Assembly (NCBI RefSeq): GCF_901709675.1
Contig: NC_051092.1
Span: forward strand, 6,576,491 to 6,640,490
From: Syngnathus acus
Lineage: Eukaryota; Chordata; Actinopteri; Syngnathiformes; Syngnathidae
Length of the DNA: 64,000 bases
Direction: 5' to 3'
Part shown: in pieces, positions 1 to 12,342 of the stretch
Position numbering within the stretch: the stretch's first letter is position 1
Layout of the letters: each line of letters starts with the position of its first letter
Position numbers and translations under genes: made by a program
Notes under the pieces: generated by a model
The model's database searches: none
What the model was told of the DNA's origin: nothing
Seen by the model: only the letters and a program-made list of their open reading frames with translations

Positions 1-2110
1 CTTATTTGAGGTGAAGATGATAAATGTAGATACATTTTGTACAGTGACAAGGGCCAAAGCTGTAGAATAAGCTACTGTACAGTATATATATGGTTTCCCC
101 CCTCTAGCTTGCAACTTATTCGTATTCATTTTTTACAGTTTCGTGCCCAAACTGGGTATCCAACCTAATGGTTCCCGCTTATAGCGTGACATCTGATTAT
201 CGCTCGTATTTCAGCAAACAATGTAAGGGTAAAATTTGTACCAAGAACAGATTATATATAGAAGTAATTATTCCTACACTTGCAGCCTGCCTCTCCCTGG
301 TGTGTTCTGTCTACGACTGCTTTGTAATTAGAGGACCTAGTCTCTCTGGAATCATGTACTTATTTTTCTGTATCTATTTATTAAAATTGATTAAATCAAT
401 GTCACCAATGTGCTCCGTGTCATTTGTGAAGAAGAAAAAGCAGCCTTATTTCTGTCTTTATTGTGATATATATATGTTCATTGTCATCTCAAGTTAACAC
501 ATGCAGAACCTTTAATATAGTTGATGCCCACTGGGAGGTGGAGGTCGACCAACTTTATATTGTAAACAACGAGGCGCCATAAGCCAATGTGTTGAAAGAA
601 TAAACCTCCCAAGTGTGATTGACCACATACAGGTCATGTATCTGTCAACATTGGAGAGTGAATGAATAGCACAATGTGCCAGAAGGCAAATTAGTGGTAA
701 TACTGCCAAATCAAGCAGTCATTAGTGACACAATACAAAATATAAATGTGACTCCACATTTTACACACACACAAAAAAAGAAAAAAAAAAAACACAATAG
801 CAGAGCTCAAGTGGTCGTGGTTTTTTCTCATTGCACTCAACAGCTAACAATCAAACTCAGCATTTTTTGTTTGCTTTTACGTGACACGGTACACAATATT
901 ACTTTTATTGGCAACATCAGGATTGACTTTTGTAATATTTGGGGACATTTTAGCAGTTCCTAAATTCATTACATTTTTATTTTTTAAGGGGGCGAGATAA
1001 ACATCAGTACCGAAACACAGAAACCACATTCTGTTATCCTTGTTACCAAAGAAGTCCTGTGCTATACTTTCCTAAATCAAAATTTAGATTGCAGTAAAGA
1101 GAGCACTGAGCAGCTATTAAGTAAACTGCTTCCTCTTCACTTTGATATTTACCTATTGTCAATCACTGTAGCTTATCGATAGCCTTGAACAGGACACCAA
1201 ACTAAGATCTTGTCAAGAATACAGTGTCAGCATAATAATAAATATTTTTGTCTCTTCCTGACTCCCCTTTAACCAACCCACTCAAACTCTTGAACTGTAA
1301 GTTTCTTTGAAAGCAACTCTTGTACAACAAACAATATATACATTCAGTTTGCAGGAATTTTTGCAACAAATATTGAACATTCTAAACGTTTGAATTGCAC
1401 TTTCAGTGTACGTGTGATAAAAAAGTGCAACTCAGAGCGTGTATATTGTCGAAGCACCATGTGTGGTAATAGCAAGCCAAGAAGCTTGGTGGAATTAAAG
1501 CTGCCATTTGGAACCTTGGAGTCAAAGCTACCAACCAACACGGGGAGAAAGATTACCAGACAGCCTTTTCTTAATAAAGGATCAGGAACACTTTTTAAAA
1601 AACAATATAAATTTAATATAATGCTTCTAATATTCATTTTCTAAAAGGCACACGTTTCATGGAAGAGAGGATTGTTGTTTAAAACATATATTGTATCTGT
1701 ATGTCAATGTTATAAGGAAACCGTGTCTCACCATTAATGTTTTATTCTCAACAAACATGGGCTCCAACTTTGTTTTTTTAACATTTCAAAATTCCTCTTT
1801 CTGTGCTTCAGTGACCTTTTTCGCTTTTATTTTGAATTTGAGTTTATTTAACTCATGACTACAAAAGTCTGAAGGATTTTTTAAAACCACATTGAAAAGC
1901 GTTTTCAAGACATTTTACTGTTGTGAATTTCAAATAAAATTCGTTTTTTTTTCTTTAAATTAATCAAATAAAGAGGTTGTGATTTGTCTCCAAAGTGTAA
2001 AATGGCACCTTTAAAAGTACATACGATGAGTACGTATACGGGCACAGCAACACAACTGAAGCTCAAAGATTGTTCTTTTTGGGTCCAGTGCCTCACTTTT
2101 TGAAACAAAT
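1..2110. other. No gene recognised; 3' flank of ano10
   Basis: This AT-rich stretch lies downstream of the ano10 stop codon, which is read leftwards. Open frames of 60-110 codons occur on both strands, but none shows a known domain, splice structure or codon pattern that would support a gene. Part of it is probably the ano10 3' untranslated region. A plus-strand TTTATT near 1828 would read as AATAAA on the gene strand and could be its polyadenylation signal, but this is a weak guess. Confidence 0.4.
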
Positions 2111-5100
2111 TCAGGACTCATCAGAAGGCAGGTTCTGGAAAAGAAAACAGTAATACATTTTACAGGCAAAAACTAAACTCATTCAAGACAATTAACAACA
2201 CTGACTTTGCCTTTCTGCACCTCCATAATCAAATTTGAAAGATCCTAATTAAGGATCTTAACACTTTTCAAATTTAAGAGTTCACAAAGTTATGGTTTTA
2301 AGAATTACAGAGATTTTATGCAGAGTATCTCTATTTTCAGGGTCTCAGTCCCATCAACAAACATCATGGCATAACACGAGCAATAGCAATTTTTTCTCAG
2401 CTGACTGTTCTGTGAGGCAGCGGCCTTTCATTTGGAGCTTTTTTGAAAGGGAAAATTAAGCCAAATGATGAGACCAAAGAAGACCTACATTTAGAAGTAA
2501 CTTTTACCTTTTCATGAGTATCCTTGATTTCATTTTTCTCCCCCATCCTAATTTTTCTCCCTCACAGGCCTACCAAACTGTTGATTTGACCACACTTGGG
2601 GTTTTAAGTATAATTTGTCATAGATTTATAATCAGATTTTTTAGCCAAATAATAGCCTCCTTCACTTGGACAAAGATGTCCTTGGGCTTTATACTCGAGT
2701 CACATGGCTTCCAAATGCCAACTTTGTAATCAACTGATCAATGCTACCAACTCCAGACTATCTTGAAGTCACAAGGAATTGTGCTGACCTTCTGTCGTAA
2801 CGCCTGCATGGATGTATACTGCATGCGGGCTTTCTTCTTTTTTATCCAGTCTGGCTCATCTGGAATCAGGGCTGCCACAGTCACCTTAACTATGATGAGA
2901 ACATGCTGCAAAAATATGAGGAAAATCAGTCGAACATGCACTCTGAGAAATAAGTCAAAATTGAATTAATAAATGTTAGTGGTAAGACATAAGTATGAAA
3001 TTGCTTTCCACTGGGTGTACAGTACCGTATTTTCTGCACTATAAGGCGCACCGGATTATAAGGCGCACCTTCAATGAATGGCCCATTTTAAAACTTTGTC
3101 CATATATAAAGCGCACCGGATTATAAGGCGCACCTTCAATGAATGGCCCATTTTAAAACTTTGTCCATATATAAATCCATATATTTGGACACGCCTGCTG
3201 TAGTGGCTCAATATTGGTCCATATATAAGGCGCACCGGACGCCTTATAGTACGGAAATACGGTACATAATTATTTCAATACAAGTGTACTCAACATGTCC
3301 AATAAGTAGCGGTTTGTCAACAGCATTTGAAATTGAAGGACTTTCCCAGCATGCCAGGCTGCATTTGAAAATAGTTGTATACTTCAGCTTTGATTAGAGG
3401 TAAGTAGGCCTACTTGTTCTATTGTTATTGTCACTTATTGTTTGTGTTCTCTCGTTGTGTGTCTTACTTAGTATTCCAAACACATTGGAGTAATTCAGAA
3501 GGAATATATACATTTGTTACGTATTTTAAACACAATGGCCTTAGCCCTTAAAAGGTCTGGGAGTGTATACCTCAGCCAAAATGGCCATCAGCATGATGTC
3601 GCTGTTGCTCATCTGTCCCTCGTGCTGCATCCTTTGCAACTGCGGTGACAGTGTTAGCAGCCAGCAGTTCGACACCACCGCGACGAAACTCAGGATCTCA
3701 AACGCAATCTGGAGGACGACACAATGACACCTGTAGTCTCTAGTCACAATTGCGCACGCTGCATTATCTGCTGACCTGCCATACACCCATATTGGCCACG
3801 GGGGCAGAGAACGGCTTTCGGAAGAGCTTGCAGATCTTGTAGGCGTCGGAGCGGATCTCCGTTACGTTGTTGATGAGCAGCAGCACGGCCGTCAGAGGGT
3901 ACACGCACGAGAAAAGACTCAGATAGCCAAACTGCACCAGGAGCTCAATGTACTCTGCAAAGAGGCCCTGGCGGCGGAAAACATGACGTGGTCAAAGACT
4001 CCTTGCCTACTTTCCTGCGTGTGGCTCCACCTTACGCCGTCACAACGCCAAGACAACTTCTCAGAGAAAAGTATGTTGTCACAGTAGTTGGCTTTGACAT
4101 AATAGCAGGGGCGTCACACCCGTGGTGTCATCGTCATCATTTCATATTTAAAAAGTGCACTCACGGGGAACACTGGCAGCGTGATTTGATTCCTAAATTT
4201 GTCCTCCTCTGGGTCATCTTCGCTCTCCGACCTGTGGGGGGCACTAACGAAGCGATCCACAAGGAAGGGGATCACCACTTCTGTCACTTGGTTCACCAAC
4301 TGAGTCACGATCAGCAAAGACGCCAGGCGCTACACATAAAATAGAAATTATTCATGCGGCCCACCAGACCAGATTTTGTTGTTGTTGTTGTTCAATTTGA
4401 TAGTTTATACTATTTTTTCCAGAGAAGGCTTTGCATTTATTGTACTTATGTGGCTGTTGAGTGTAGTAAAGCGGAGGCCAGCTGTCACCTTGCGAAGCAA
4501 CGACACATCCTGCTTGACAAATGCAATGTGGAAGAGGACTGCAAAGTAGTTGAAGAATGTGAACTGATGAAGGGGGTAATAAAACAGCAGAGTCAGCAGA
4601 CAGTTGGGTGATGTAATAACGCTCATGACAGAGGGGGAAACTCACCACCAACACTTTAGCTGTCAGGTGGTTCTGGAAGGCAGATTCTTCTCTGTGGTTC
4701 TCTGAAGGCATATTTTTTTTCGTTATATAAACCAAGGGTGACTGAACAAAATTAACTTGTTATCTGGGCTCAGGGGGATGAACATCTTATCTTTGAAATA
4801 ATGGTCACTCGAGGGCTTGGATAAGTTGAATACGGTTAGTCTTGTTGCACACTTACCAAATTCAGTCAAAGACTGGGCCACTCTTTTGTAACCAGTAGCC
4901 AGCACATTTGTGTAGACGATGTGAAGCACAGAGGGTGCGTAGAGTAACGTCTGAGACACCACCGAGTCCCATTCCTCGTGGATCCACATCACTTGGTTCT
5001 CCGCCCAGTAAAAACACAGCATACCCAGGAGCACCATTCCTGCACACGTATGTGAAACTAAAGTGATTAATAATAGCTTATTTGTGTGACACACGCTCTT

Positions 5101-8100
5101 ATGTAATTGTGTTCTGATCTGTAAGGCATCAATATGCAGTAGCTAAGGAACCATACACAGACAAACTCATTGAAGAAGCATCTTGAAAACTTTTAACCCA
5201 GTCAGGCGTCAAGTCGAGTCATACCCAGAAACAGTCCGACCACCGGGACGGAGACCAGAGCCATCCGCAGATCCCTCTGCCATTCGGGAAACAGTGGCTC
5301 CATACGACCGGTGACAGTGTTCATCCCAAGATCGCCGTGGAAACCAGGTCGAGGTTCCGCAAAGCGCTCAGAGAGGTGAAGGGTCCCCCAGCGGTAGGAA
5401 TTGGAGGCGCTACGACGCTTCCACAGTTCCATGAACACGGTGGACCAGAGCATACTGAACACAGCTTGGATCATGTGACCACTGACGCCGAGTCCGGCGT
5501 CCTCCTCGTGGATCTCGGCCTGTGAGCCGGCCACCGCCTCCACCGCTTCCTTCTGCACCTCACCTGGGAACAATACAAAACAGTTTTTGAAAAACATTCT
5601 CTTTAAAACCTAAACAACACTGTGTCTACCTCAACACTATGAATAATCATTTTGCACATACTTACTGGAAAAGTAGGTAATGAAAAGGCCCAGAATAGCC
5701 GGTGGCAACAGAGACCAAGTGTAGAAATCGAGGAAGCTGAAGTAGAATCCCACTGTGCTTCCAAAATATGCATTGACTGAATCTGATAGTGAAGTAGACA
5801 AAGAAAGATATGAAATACGGATGGACACAGATATAGTAGCACAAATCAATCACGCCATTTCAAACACAAAGAAAGTAACAATGGTTACTGATCACTTTAA
5901 CAGTGAGTCTGTGCGTGTGCTAGTCATGCGCATCCACCTACCCAATGGTTGTGACAACTGGTTCCCAGAGTACCAAGATTTACTGAGCTCTTTCAGTTTT
6001 GCCTTGTTATGAAGAGGAAACGTGTCCACAACCACGCCAGTGGAGATCATCTTATGCCCTGCAAAACCACTCAGGGTTACTCATTTCATCAAAACAACAC
6101 ATGGAGTGAAAGTCCTGAACCTTGCAGCAACCAAGCCATTACCATGACATACAGTAAAACTGTACAGTAACATACACACTGACAGAGATGCTGAGGGAAG
6201 CATTTTGAAAATTGAAAGTGAGAAGCCAAGAACAGCTGAGATCAGCAACTCACAGACATGGTTTGTAGTGCTAGCAAAAAAACAACACACTTGTCATTAC
6301 AGTTTAGAATCATTTCTGGCTTTTTTGGGGGGAGGGGGTTGGGTGATGTCAGTTGATCAAATATGATGAAGTTGTAAATAAAAGTCTGTGTATTACAAAC
6401 AATAACACCACATGCCAAACCAAAATACACGTATTGTTAATTGACGATTACAGCAACTCTTGATACAACTCTTGTAAGGGGCCTCGTGATGTGCTATGTT
6501 GTTGCTGTTAAGTCTTTATACAAACTATCAATATAAACTATGCATGTGCGGTGCAGGTATTATTTCTGTCCACTTGGGGGCCATCATTCTTACTTTCTTC
6601 ACTCCAGGATCTGTGACTTGGAATACATATATGTATGAACAAATGTTGGGCATGGGTTGTTGAGTAACATCAGAGGAACAAAAATCTTCAATATGGCGAA
6701 ACATCCGCAAAATAAAACTAGATAGGTGTGATTTAAAAATTGGCGATATAGTGAAACAACAATTAACGAAGCTCGAGAAGATGAAGCATATCCCAATTGA
6801 TGTGTATGACAGAGATGAATAAATACTGATCATTGTCTACTATGATTTTTATTTTATTCTATTTTCCTGCAGGACTCACAGATGTTGTCTCGGTGCTGTA
6901 GGGCGTATTTGTCAGCCAGACCAGGTATCCTCACATCCCTCCGTGCACGCAGACCCTCCAACTCATACTTGACAATGTACTGTTTCTCGGCCACCGTCAG
7001 GAACATCTCCATGTTGTCTGTCAAACAGGGTTGGAAAAGCCCTGTTAGGCGTTATGCAGTAAAACATCTAACTCATGTCCACAAAAACTTAGAAACAAAA
7101 AAAAAACCTCTCAAAAAACTAGAGCATACCTGTCAATCATTTGAGATTTGATCAAAAGACTCCAAATGCTTCCAAGGGAATTTAATGATACAGAAAAATC
7201 AAATGTTTTCCATCTGATTCATTTAAGATTCATTTCATTTGATTCATTTCCTTGATCTTAACACATTCAAGAAAACAGATTTTTTTAAATGAAACATTTC
7301 CTTCTGACAACCACAATTTCCCACAGCCATTTGTAGCTCATTAAATATAATTACCCAAGTAAATGTTTATTTTACATGTTAATAATTATTATAATTAATA
7401 ATATTTTTTTGTACTTTTTTTAAAATTGAATATCAGTTGTTCTCAGGTGAAGTAGCTTACCCAATTTTAACAATTACTCTGAATATTTTATTACAAATTG
7501 TGTCAGATGTGTTTTATTACTATCACTTATTTTTACATTCTTCCATCAGTTATTCTACTGGTTTACCTGAGTGTCTAAAGTTCTCTCTGCTGTCGTATGA
7601 GAACGTCTCCATTTCACCGTTCTTAAACGTCTTACAGAGACCCAACTCCTCGGTAGCCTGTAGCAATGTGCACCGTGGGGCGGAGACCATGATGATGTCA
7701 CCAGTGGCATCTTCACCTGGGTGGGCCAGCAATGCTGCACCTGGGAGAGTTGAGGAGAGTTATCCACACTCTCTTTTTGAAATCTATGCCCCAAAGTGGA
7801 AAGAACACAAGAGGAAACATGGTTGGCTTTTCTTTTTGTAATGAGGCGTAAACTGCTGCTCTGGAAAAAAATCCACCTTCTCCAATGAGTTTTGAGTTAA
7901 CATGTTGGTGTGACATCCAACCAAGCAAACATTTTTGTTTGTTTTTCTTTTGTATATCCATGCACCTCAAATGTATGCAAGGGCTGGGATAGTTCCGATG
8001 CTGTATTTCAACCACAATGTGCTGAAACAAATATTAGGCTTCATCAGGGCTTAGGTTTTATAATAGTACGTAATATATATAATATATGTATGTAATAAAT

Positions 8101-9122
8101 GTAAATAAACAAATGAATAAAATAAATGTAAAGATGGACATCATGCTAACATGTACTTTTATTTTGTTTTTAACCCACATAGCATGCCCAAAATAATTAG
8201 TACACAACACAACTCATATGTTTCTGTATTATCAACACCGTTATTATTTATATATTTTTATTATTATAGCTTATAATAATTATAAAATGTTCCATAGTAA
8301 TAATATTGAAATAGAGGGTGATAAAAATAATAATAATAATAATAACAATAATATTACATGTTCATACTCCTTCCAATGTATTTAAAAAAAAACAACATAT
8401 TTTTTAAAAAAACAACAAAGCTTTCCCTCTGGTCCTACATCAGTATTTTTAGATTCTTGATTGTCTATTTGACCTTCAACTTCCTCAGTTAATGAATTGC
8501 CTCATTGTTTCATTCAGGTACCTTTCCGAAGCTTGCTCATACAGGGTTGTTTTCCCAACCCACTTGTTTGGGTAGCTGTTTGGGACTTTTTCAGATGGGG
8601 TACTTTTATCTAAAGATTGGATTTTAGCGGCCTCTCTAGTCGAAGCCAGTTTTTCGGTCAGTCAGTCAGTCAGTCAGTCAGTCAGTCAGTCAGTCAGTCA
8701 GTCAGTCAGTCAGTCGAGTTGACATATAGTATAACTTCAGGAGCACATGGAAGTCGTCAGGAGTTTCATTTTATGGTTATTATTTTTGTACGTCTTTCCT
8801 TCTCCTACTACTAAGAGAGCACTTCATAATTAAACACCATGTTTGTGCGTACAAATTCACTGAGTGCATAAAGGACCTCACCTCCATCTTTTTGTGGCGT
8901 TCCAATCAGTTTGATGAGCCACCTTTTGGTCTCAGGTCGGACGTTCTCGCCAAGTTTCACCAGAACCAGTGGCTCAACCCACTCTGAAACACAGCAAGGG
9001 CAGCTAACCTTTGTCCATCCTGGCCCCGTTGTCGCAATACCCGGGGCCTTGTCACTCTGTAACTTCTCAGGGCGCTCTTCGGAGGCAATTACCACACCTT
9101 CGTCAAATCCTGCCTTACTCAT
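2111..9122 (-). CDS. ano10: Anoctamin-10 (TMEM16K), 14 coding exons
   Basis: Anoctamins are multi-pass membrane proteins that act as calcium-regulated lipid scramblases or channels; ANO10 is reported mainly in the endoplasmic reticulum. Exons in gene order, by plus coordinates: 9122-8882, 7740-7567, 7017-6880, 6058-5942, 5782-5666, 5563-5225, 5039-4857, 4701-4646, 4563-4489, 4329-4165, 3967-3776, 3708-3571, 2905-2789, 2134-2111. Every junction is GT/AG and phases join to 691 codons (human ANO10 is 660). Family signatures include EPRPGFHGDLG and TVTGRMEPLFP (exon 6), ENHREESAFQNHL (exon 8), FGYLSLFSCVYPL and NNVTEIRSDAYK (exon 11, around the TM6-TM7 ion/lipid site) and IPDEPDW (exon 13). Residues 1-240 are cytosolic and the membrane segments follow. 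The start is MSKAGFD at 9122, just after an acceptor at 9130, so a non-coding first exon probably lies upstream. The last exon (seven residues, NLPSDES) is the least certain. Teleosts have ano10 duplicates; which one this is cannot be told. Confidence 0.93.
3023..3264. repeat. Palindromic miniature transposon, 'ATAAGGCGCACC' family
   Basis: The segment begins TACCGTATTTTCTGCACTAT and ends with the inverted equivalent, giving terminal inverted repeats of roughly 25 bp. Inside, a block of about 68 bp (3044 to 3180) is directly duplicated. The termini and the repeated ATAAGGCGCACC motif fit a non-autonomous DNA transposon family that I know as common in fish. It lies in the ano10 intron between coding exons 12 and 13. 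A degraded fragment of the same family lies at 21300-21405. It has no coding capacity. Confidence 0.75.
8657..8714. repeat. (CAGT)n microsatellite
   Basis: About 14 uninterrupted copies of a four-base unit, GTCA/CAGT, in the first coding intron of ano10. Confidence 0.95.
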
Positions 9123-9129
9123 GATGGCA

Positions 9130-11270
9130 CTGAGAAGAAGAATGTGGGAACAAAAAAAACAACAGCAATCTTCAAACAAATGTGGTCCCAGTAACATGTG
9201 CTGATTTGCCAAATAGTTTCTTGGGAGGGAAAGAGCAAGAGAGACAGAGAAAAAGAGAGGGAGGGTAGAGAGAGGGATTATATTATTTTGTAATCGACAT
9301 AGTGCCTCCTTATTGATGTAGAATTCATTGTTGTTGCTGTCAAAGTCTTCAATTTAAGGATTCAGTTTGTGTATTTTGTTGAAAAGAATGGTGGAGTGGA
9401 TGATTTAGAAATGCTGGAGATTCTGCCTACAGTTGTGACACTGCCTCCTGAAATCTGGATTCAGACAAAGAGCCTAATGTGGTTCTCGTGGCATTGATTG
9501 CGAGCTAGTTTTTTTGTTGTGCTTCAGAAGAGATGGAAGAACTGAGAGTGGAAAAAAATTAACTTTTGTGTTTCTTTAATCCGGACTCTACTCAATGAAC
9601 TGCCCATTAAAAAACAAAACTTGAAAAAATAAATGCATTTCGCTTTCTGTTTGGTCATAGTCTTATGACCAACAAATAAACATGTTAATTATTATTATTT
9701 TTTTTTACTCGTGGTTGAAGTAGTTAGGAACACTACGGCAGTCATTTGGTGGTTGGAACCAACATCACCCTTCTAACACAAACATAAAAATATTTGCTTT
9801 GTAAAGCCTCAACGTAACAGGGAATTAGCGCAAAATATAATTATTTTTATTATTTTATAAATCATCATGAGTGTAAATTCTGTGAAAATAAAATTTTCAA
9901 TTATTTTAGCATAAAGCAACAACAACAAATTCCATGTAGGGATTCTTTCCAAAAAAAACTCAAGCTTATTTACACAGCATTCCAAATGATGTCCCTCCTC
10001 TAGTGTTTATGGCTTGTTGATTATCTTATTTAGCTCAATGAAAAGGCCTAAATATCAGCACAAAGTCTCAGTGTGATGCAGTGCAGCCAGTTGCGTAGCA
10101 CTGCAGCAGACAACACACGTTGCTCATTATCTCTGTAAAGGCAGGCTCTTTGATATAGTACTGGAGGTCATTTGATTATGCAAGTGTACCAAATGAAATG
10201 AACAGCGAGTGTATTACATAATAATAACACAACAAGACAACTTTGGGATTTTATTGTGAGGCCCCATATGCAGCACTATACATTTATAGACAGGAAGTTG
10301 TTTTGTACACGTAGCAGACTGTAATGCATACTGAGAAGCCATAAAAGGGCGGTCAGAACAGATTGGGGTAGCCATGCACTCATCTTATCTGGACAGCCAA
10401 GGAGGAAGAGAAAGTGACTTGAAGTGACAAAGAGGATGAATTGAGAATACAACACCTGGTAGGGTCTGGATGATGATGAGTGTGTGGTCTCCAGTCCTCC
10501 AGCAGGCCGCCAAGAGGCCCACCAAACTACAACACACCACACCCCCTCCTCCTGTTAGGGGACATGAAGAAAGGTTTCTCGAGTCAGCTTCAGTGAAAAC
10601 ACAGCAGAAATGACACCGGATGACTGCACACACTCACTCAGCTCAGAGCCCTCGCAGATTTCTTGGTCTCTTCGTATGTGCAGTATGGCAAGAATGCAGA
10701 GAAACTTCCCTACACTGCAGGGTGTGGACTGTGGAGGCTTGTTTGGTTTATATTGGGCTCCTCCCTCAGGCCTGCTTGCTGCCTTACTGCTGCCGTCGTT
10801 GCAACCCTGGGTCCTACTGCTCAACCCGACTGTTTGACTGTGTGATTGGTCAGGGCAAATGCAGATTGCGTTTGGGAAAATAATCAAAACTGAGCCAATC
10901 AGACTGTCATAAAAACTTTTCTTTTTTTTTTATTTAAAAAAATCAGATAGATGTTGCCACATATGGGCAAAAAAATCAGATCTGGGTAGCATTTGCCTGC
11001 AGTGTGAACCTTGTCTTAGTTGCACACTGCACAAATTTTGTTGTTAGATAGAAAAAAAAAATCTCAAAGATAACCATAGAAGGTCCCGTTTGAAGTTTGC
11101 CACAAATGTGGAAGAAGGTGCTCTCATCAGATGAGACCCAAAAAGAACTTTCTGGGCTAATTGTAAAACGATATGTTTGGTGTAAAAGTAAAATGGCGGC
11201 GTCATGGTTCGTGGTGTTTTATTTTTTCAGCAGGCACAGAGTTGATAGTAGATGGAGTTGATTAGTAGAT
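9130..11270. other. Upstream region of ano10; no gene recognised
   Basis: This covers the presumed 5' untranslated exon and promoter of ano10 and intergenic DNA. A clean acceptor (CTTCTCAG on the minus strand) ends at 9130, so transcription starts somewhere to the right. I could not place the first exon. The more GC-rich part near 10480-10830 is the best candidate for promoter or 5' exon, but no diagnostic element is visible. Open frames here lack any recognisable domain. Confidence 0.35.
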
Positions 11271-11281
11271 GGACGGAGCCA

Positions 11282-11576
11282 AATACAGGACCATTTTGGA
11301 AGAAAACCTGTTAAGTGCACCTGCGTGAAAAGTTTTAGCTCCTGCAGAACGTGAAAATGACCAAAATCTTTTCACGCAGGTGTGTTTAACGAGGGTAACT
11401 TGGAAAACATATTGGAACGCGGCCCCGAGGACTAGAGCTTGATACCTGTGACCTTTGACCATGATATTTCCCAAATAAAGTGGCCTGTTATTAGGTACAC
11501 TTGAAAATGGCGGTGTACCTAATGGAGTGTCCGTGTGATTCCCTCGTTAAGTGCACCTGCATGAAAAGTTTTAGCT
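11282..11576 (+). repeat. Isolated copy of the 235-bp hairpin satellite
   Basis: This is a near-complete unit, plus the start of a second, of the satellite arrayed at 14606-15780, in the same orientation. It shares the GTTAAGTGCACCTGCGTGAA arm and its inverted partner, the segment around CGCGGCCCCGAGGACTAGAG, and the join TTATTAGGTACACTTGAAAA followed by GTGTACCTAATGGAGTGTCC. The partial second unit stops abruptly at about 11576, where the inverted arm at 11577-11809 begins. Confidence 0.85.
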
Positions 11577-11809
11577 ACCAAGTTCTTACCGAGCAAGAGC
11601 CCGTGTCATCAACCAGTCGGCTGTTTAGACCTGGCAGCGTATGGTCGTCTGCACTGTTTTGTACTAGTGATGTGCATTCCAGTTTTAAGTGAATTGAATC
11701 TTTAGAATCGGTTCACTCAAAATAGTTGTTCAAAAGAATCGTTCACCAAATCGTTCGCTACACCTTCTTATTTATTTCTTCTTTTTTTTTTTACCTCGTG
11801 TAGTGTACC
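11577..11809 (-). repeat. Inverted copy of the element at 15918-16155
   Basis: Read on the minus strand, this segment matches 15918-16155 over its whole length with scattered mismatches. It includes GTACACTACACGAGGTAAA, the GAACGATTC motifs, GAATGCACATCACTAGTAC and GGGCTCTTGCTCGGTA. The two copies face each other across about 4.1 kb containing the tRNA-like units, the telomere-like array and the hairpin satellite. Confidence 0.85.
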
Positions 11810-12200
11810 AAAATATCCCATAATTAACTGCCTAAATAATTGTGAATAATTTAAGACTATTCTACTTGTTAATACCTACGCGCAAAATGGAAAAAAATAA
11901 GATATTCTAACCGGAGATTGCATTGACCTAATTTTCACATGGTCCTTGTTTACATTTTGCATTTGACACTGACAGCTGTCAAGTGCCACGTTAGGGCTCT
12001 TCTTGTGTCAGTTTTATTTGTTATGTTTTTTCTTTGGGTTTAACTTTGGGTGCTTCGAAAGTGTCATTTTAAATTATACTTTGCTAGGTTTTCGTGTACA
12101 CTGTGTTGTGATGACATCTGCTGTGGAGTCTTCACTGATCTAACTATTCGCTTATGAGCTGATCCATAAAACCATACATATTCCTCATAATATGAGCGAG

Positions 12201-12272
12201 GCTTCCATGGTGTAGTGGTTAGTGCTCTGGGCTCTCACCCCAGCGACCCGGGTTCGAATCTCAGTGGGACCT
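12201..12272 (+). tRNA. tRNA-like gene, anticodon CTC (copy 1)
   Basis: A 72-nt cloverleaf can be folded. The acceptor stem GCTTCCA pairs with TGGGACC with one mismatch. The D arm contains TAGTGGTTAG (A box) and the anticodon stem is CTGGG/CCCAG around the loop CTCTCAC, so the anticodon is CTC (Glu by codon). The T loop is canonical TTCGAAT (B box GGTTCGAATC) with one weak pair in the T stem. A T5 run at 12278-12282 could terminate RNA polymerase III. The body resembles vertebrate tRNA-Gln more than tRNA-Glu. It could be a functional gene or a tRNA-derived repeat. Confidence 0.6.
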
Positions 12273-12342
12273 AAAACTTTTTATCATGGAAAACTTTGCA
12301 GCACAGTTGCTCGTGTCCTGCCCCATATAACCATACACCTCC

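Noticed and set aside
5755-6290. Plus-strand open frame, extended through two stops, that looked like a decayed gene inside ano10
   Set aside because: It is the antisense shadow of ano10 coding exons 4 and 5. On the minus strand the same bases give TGVVVDTFPLHNK and QLSQPLDSVNAYFG, which fit ANO10 and splice in phase.
8657-8714. CRISPR-like short direct repeats
   Set aside because: It is a pure four-base microsatellite without spacers; no CRISPR array exists in the window.
9123-9212. Upstream in-frame start (MANQHMLL) for ano10
   Set aside because: An acceptor CTTCTCAG ends at 9130, so these codons are most likely intron; the family N terminus fits MSKAGFD better.
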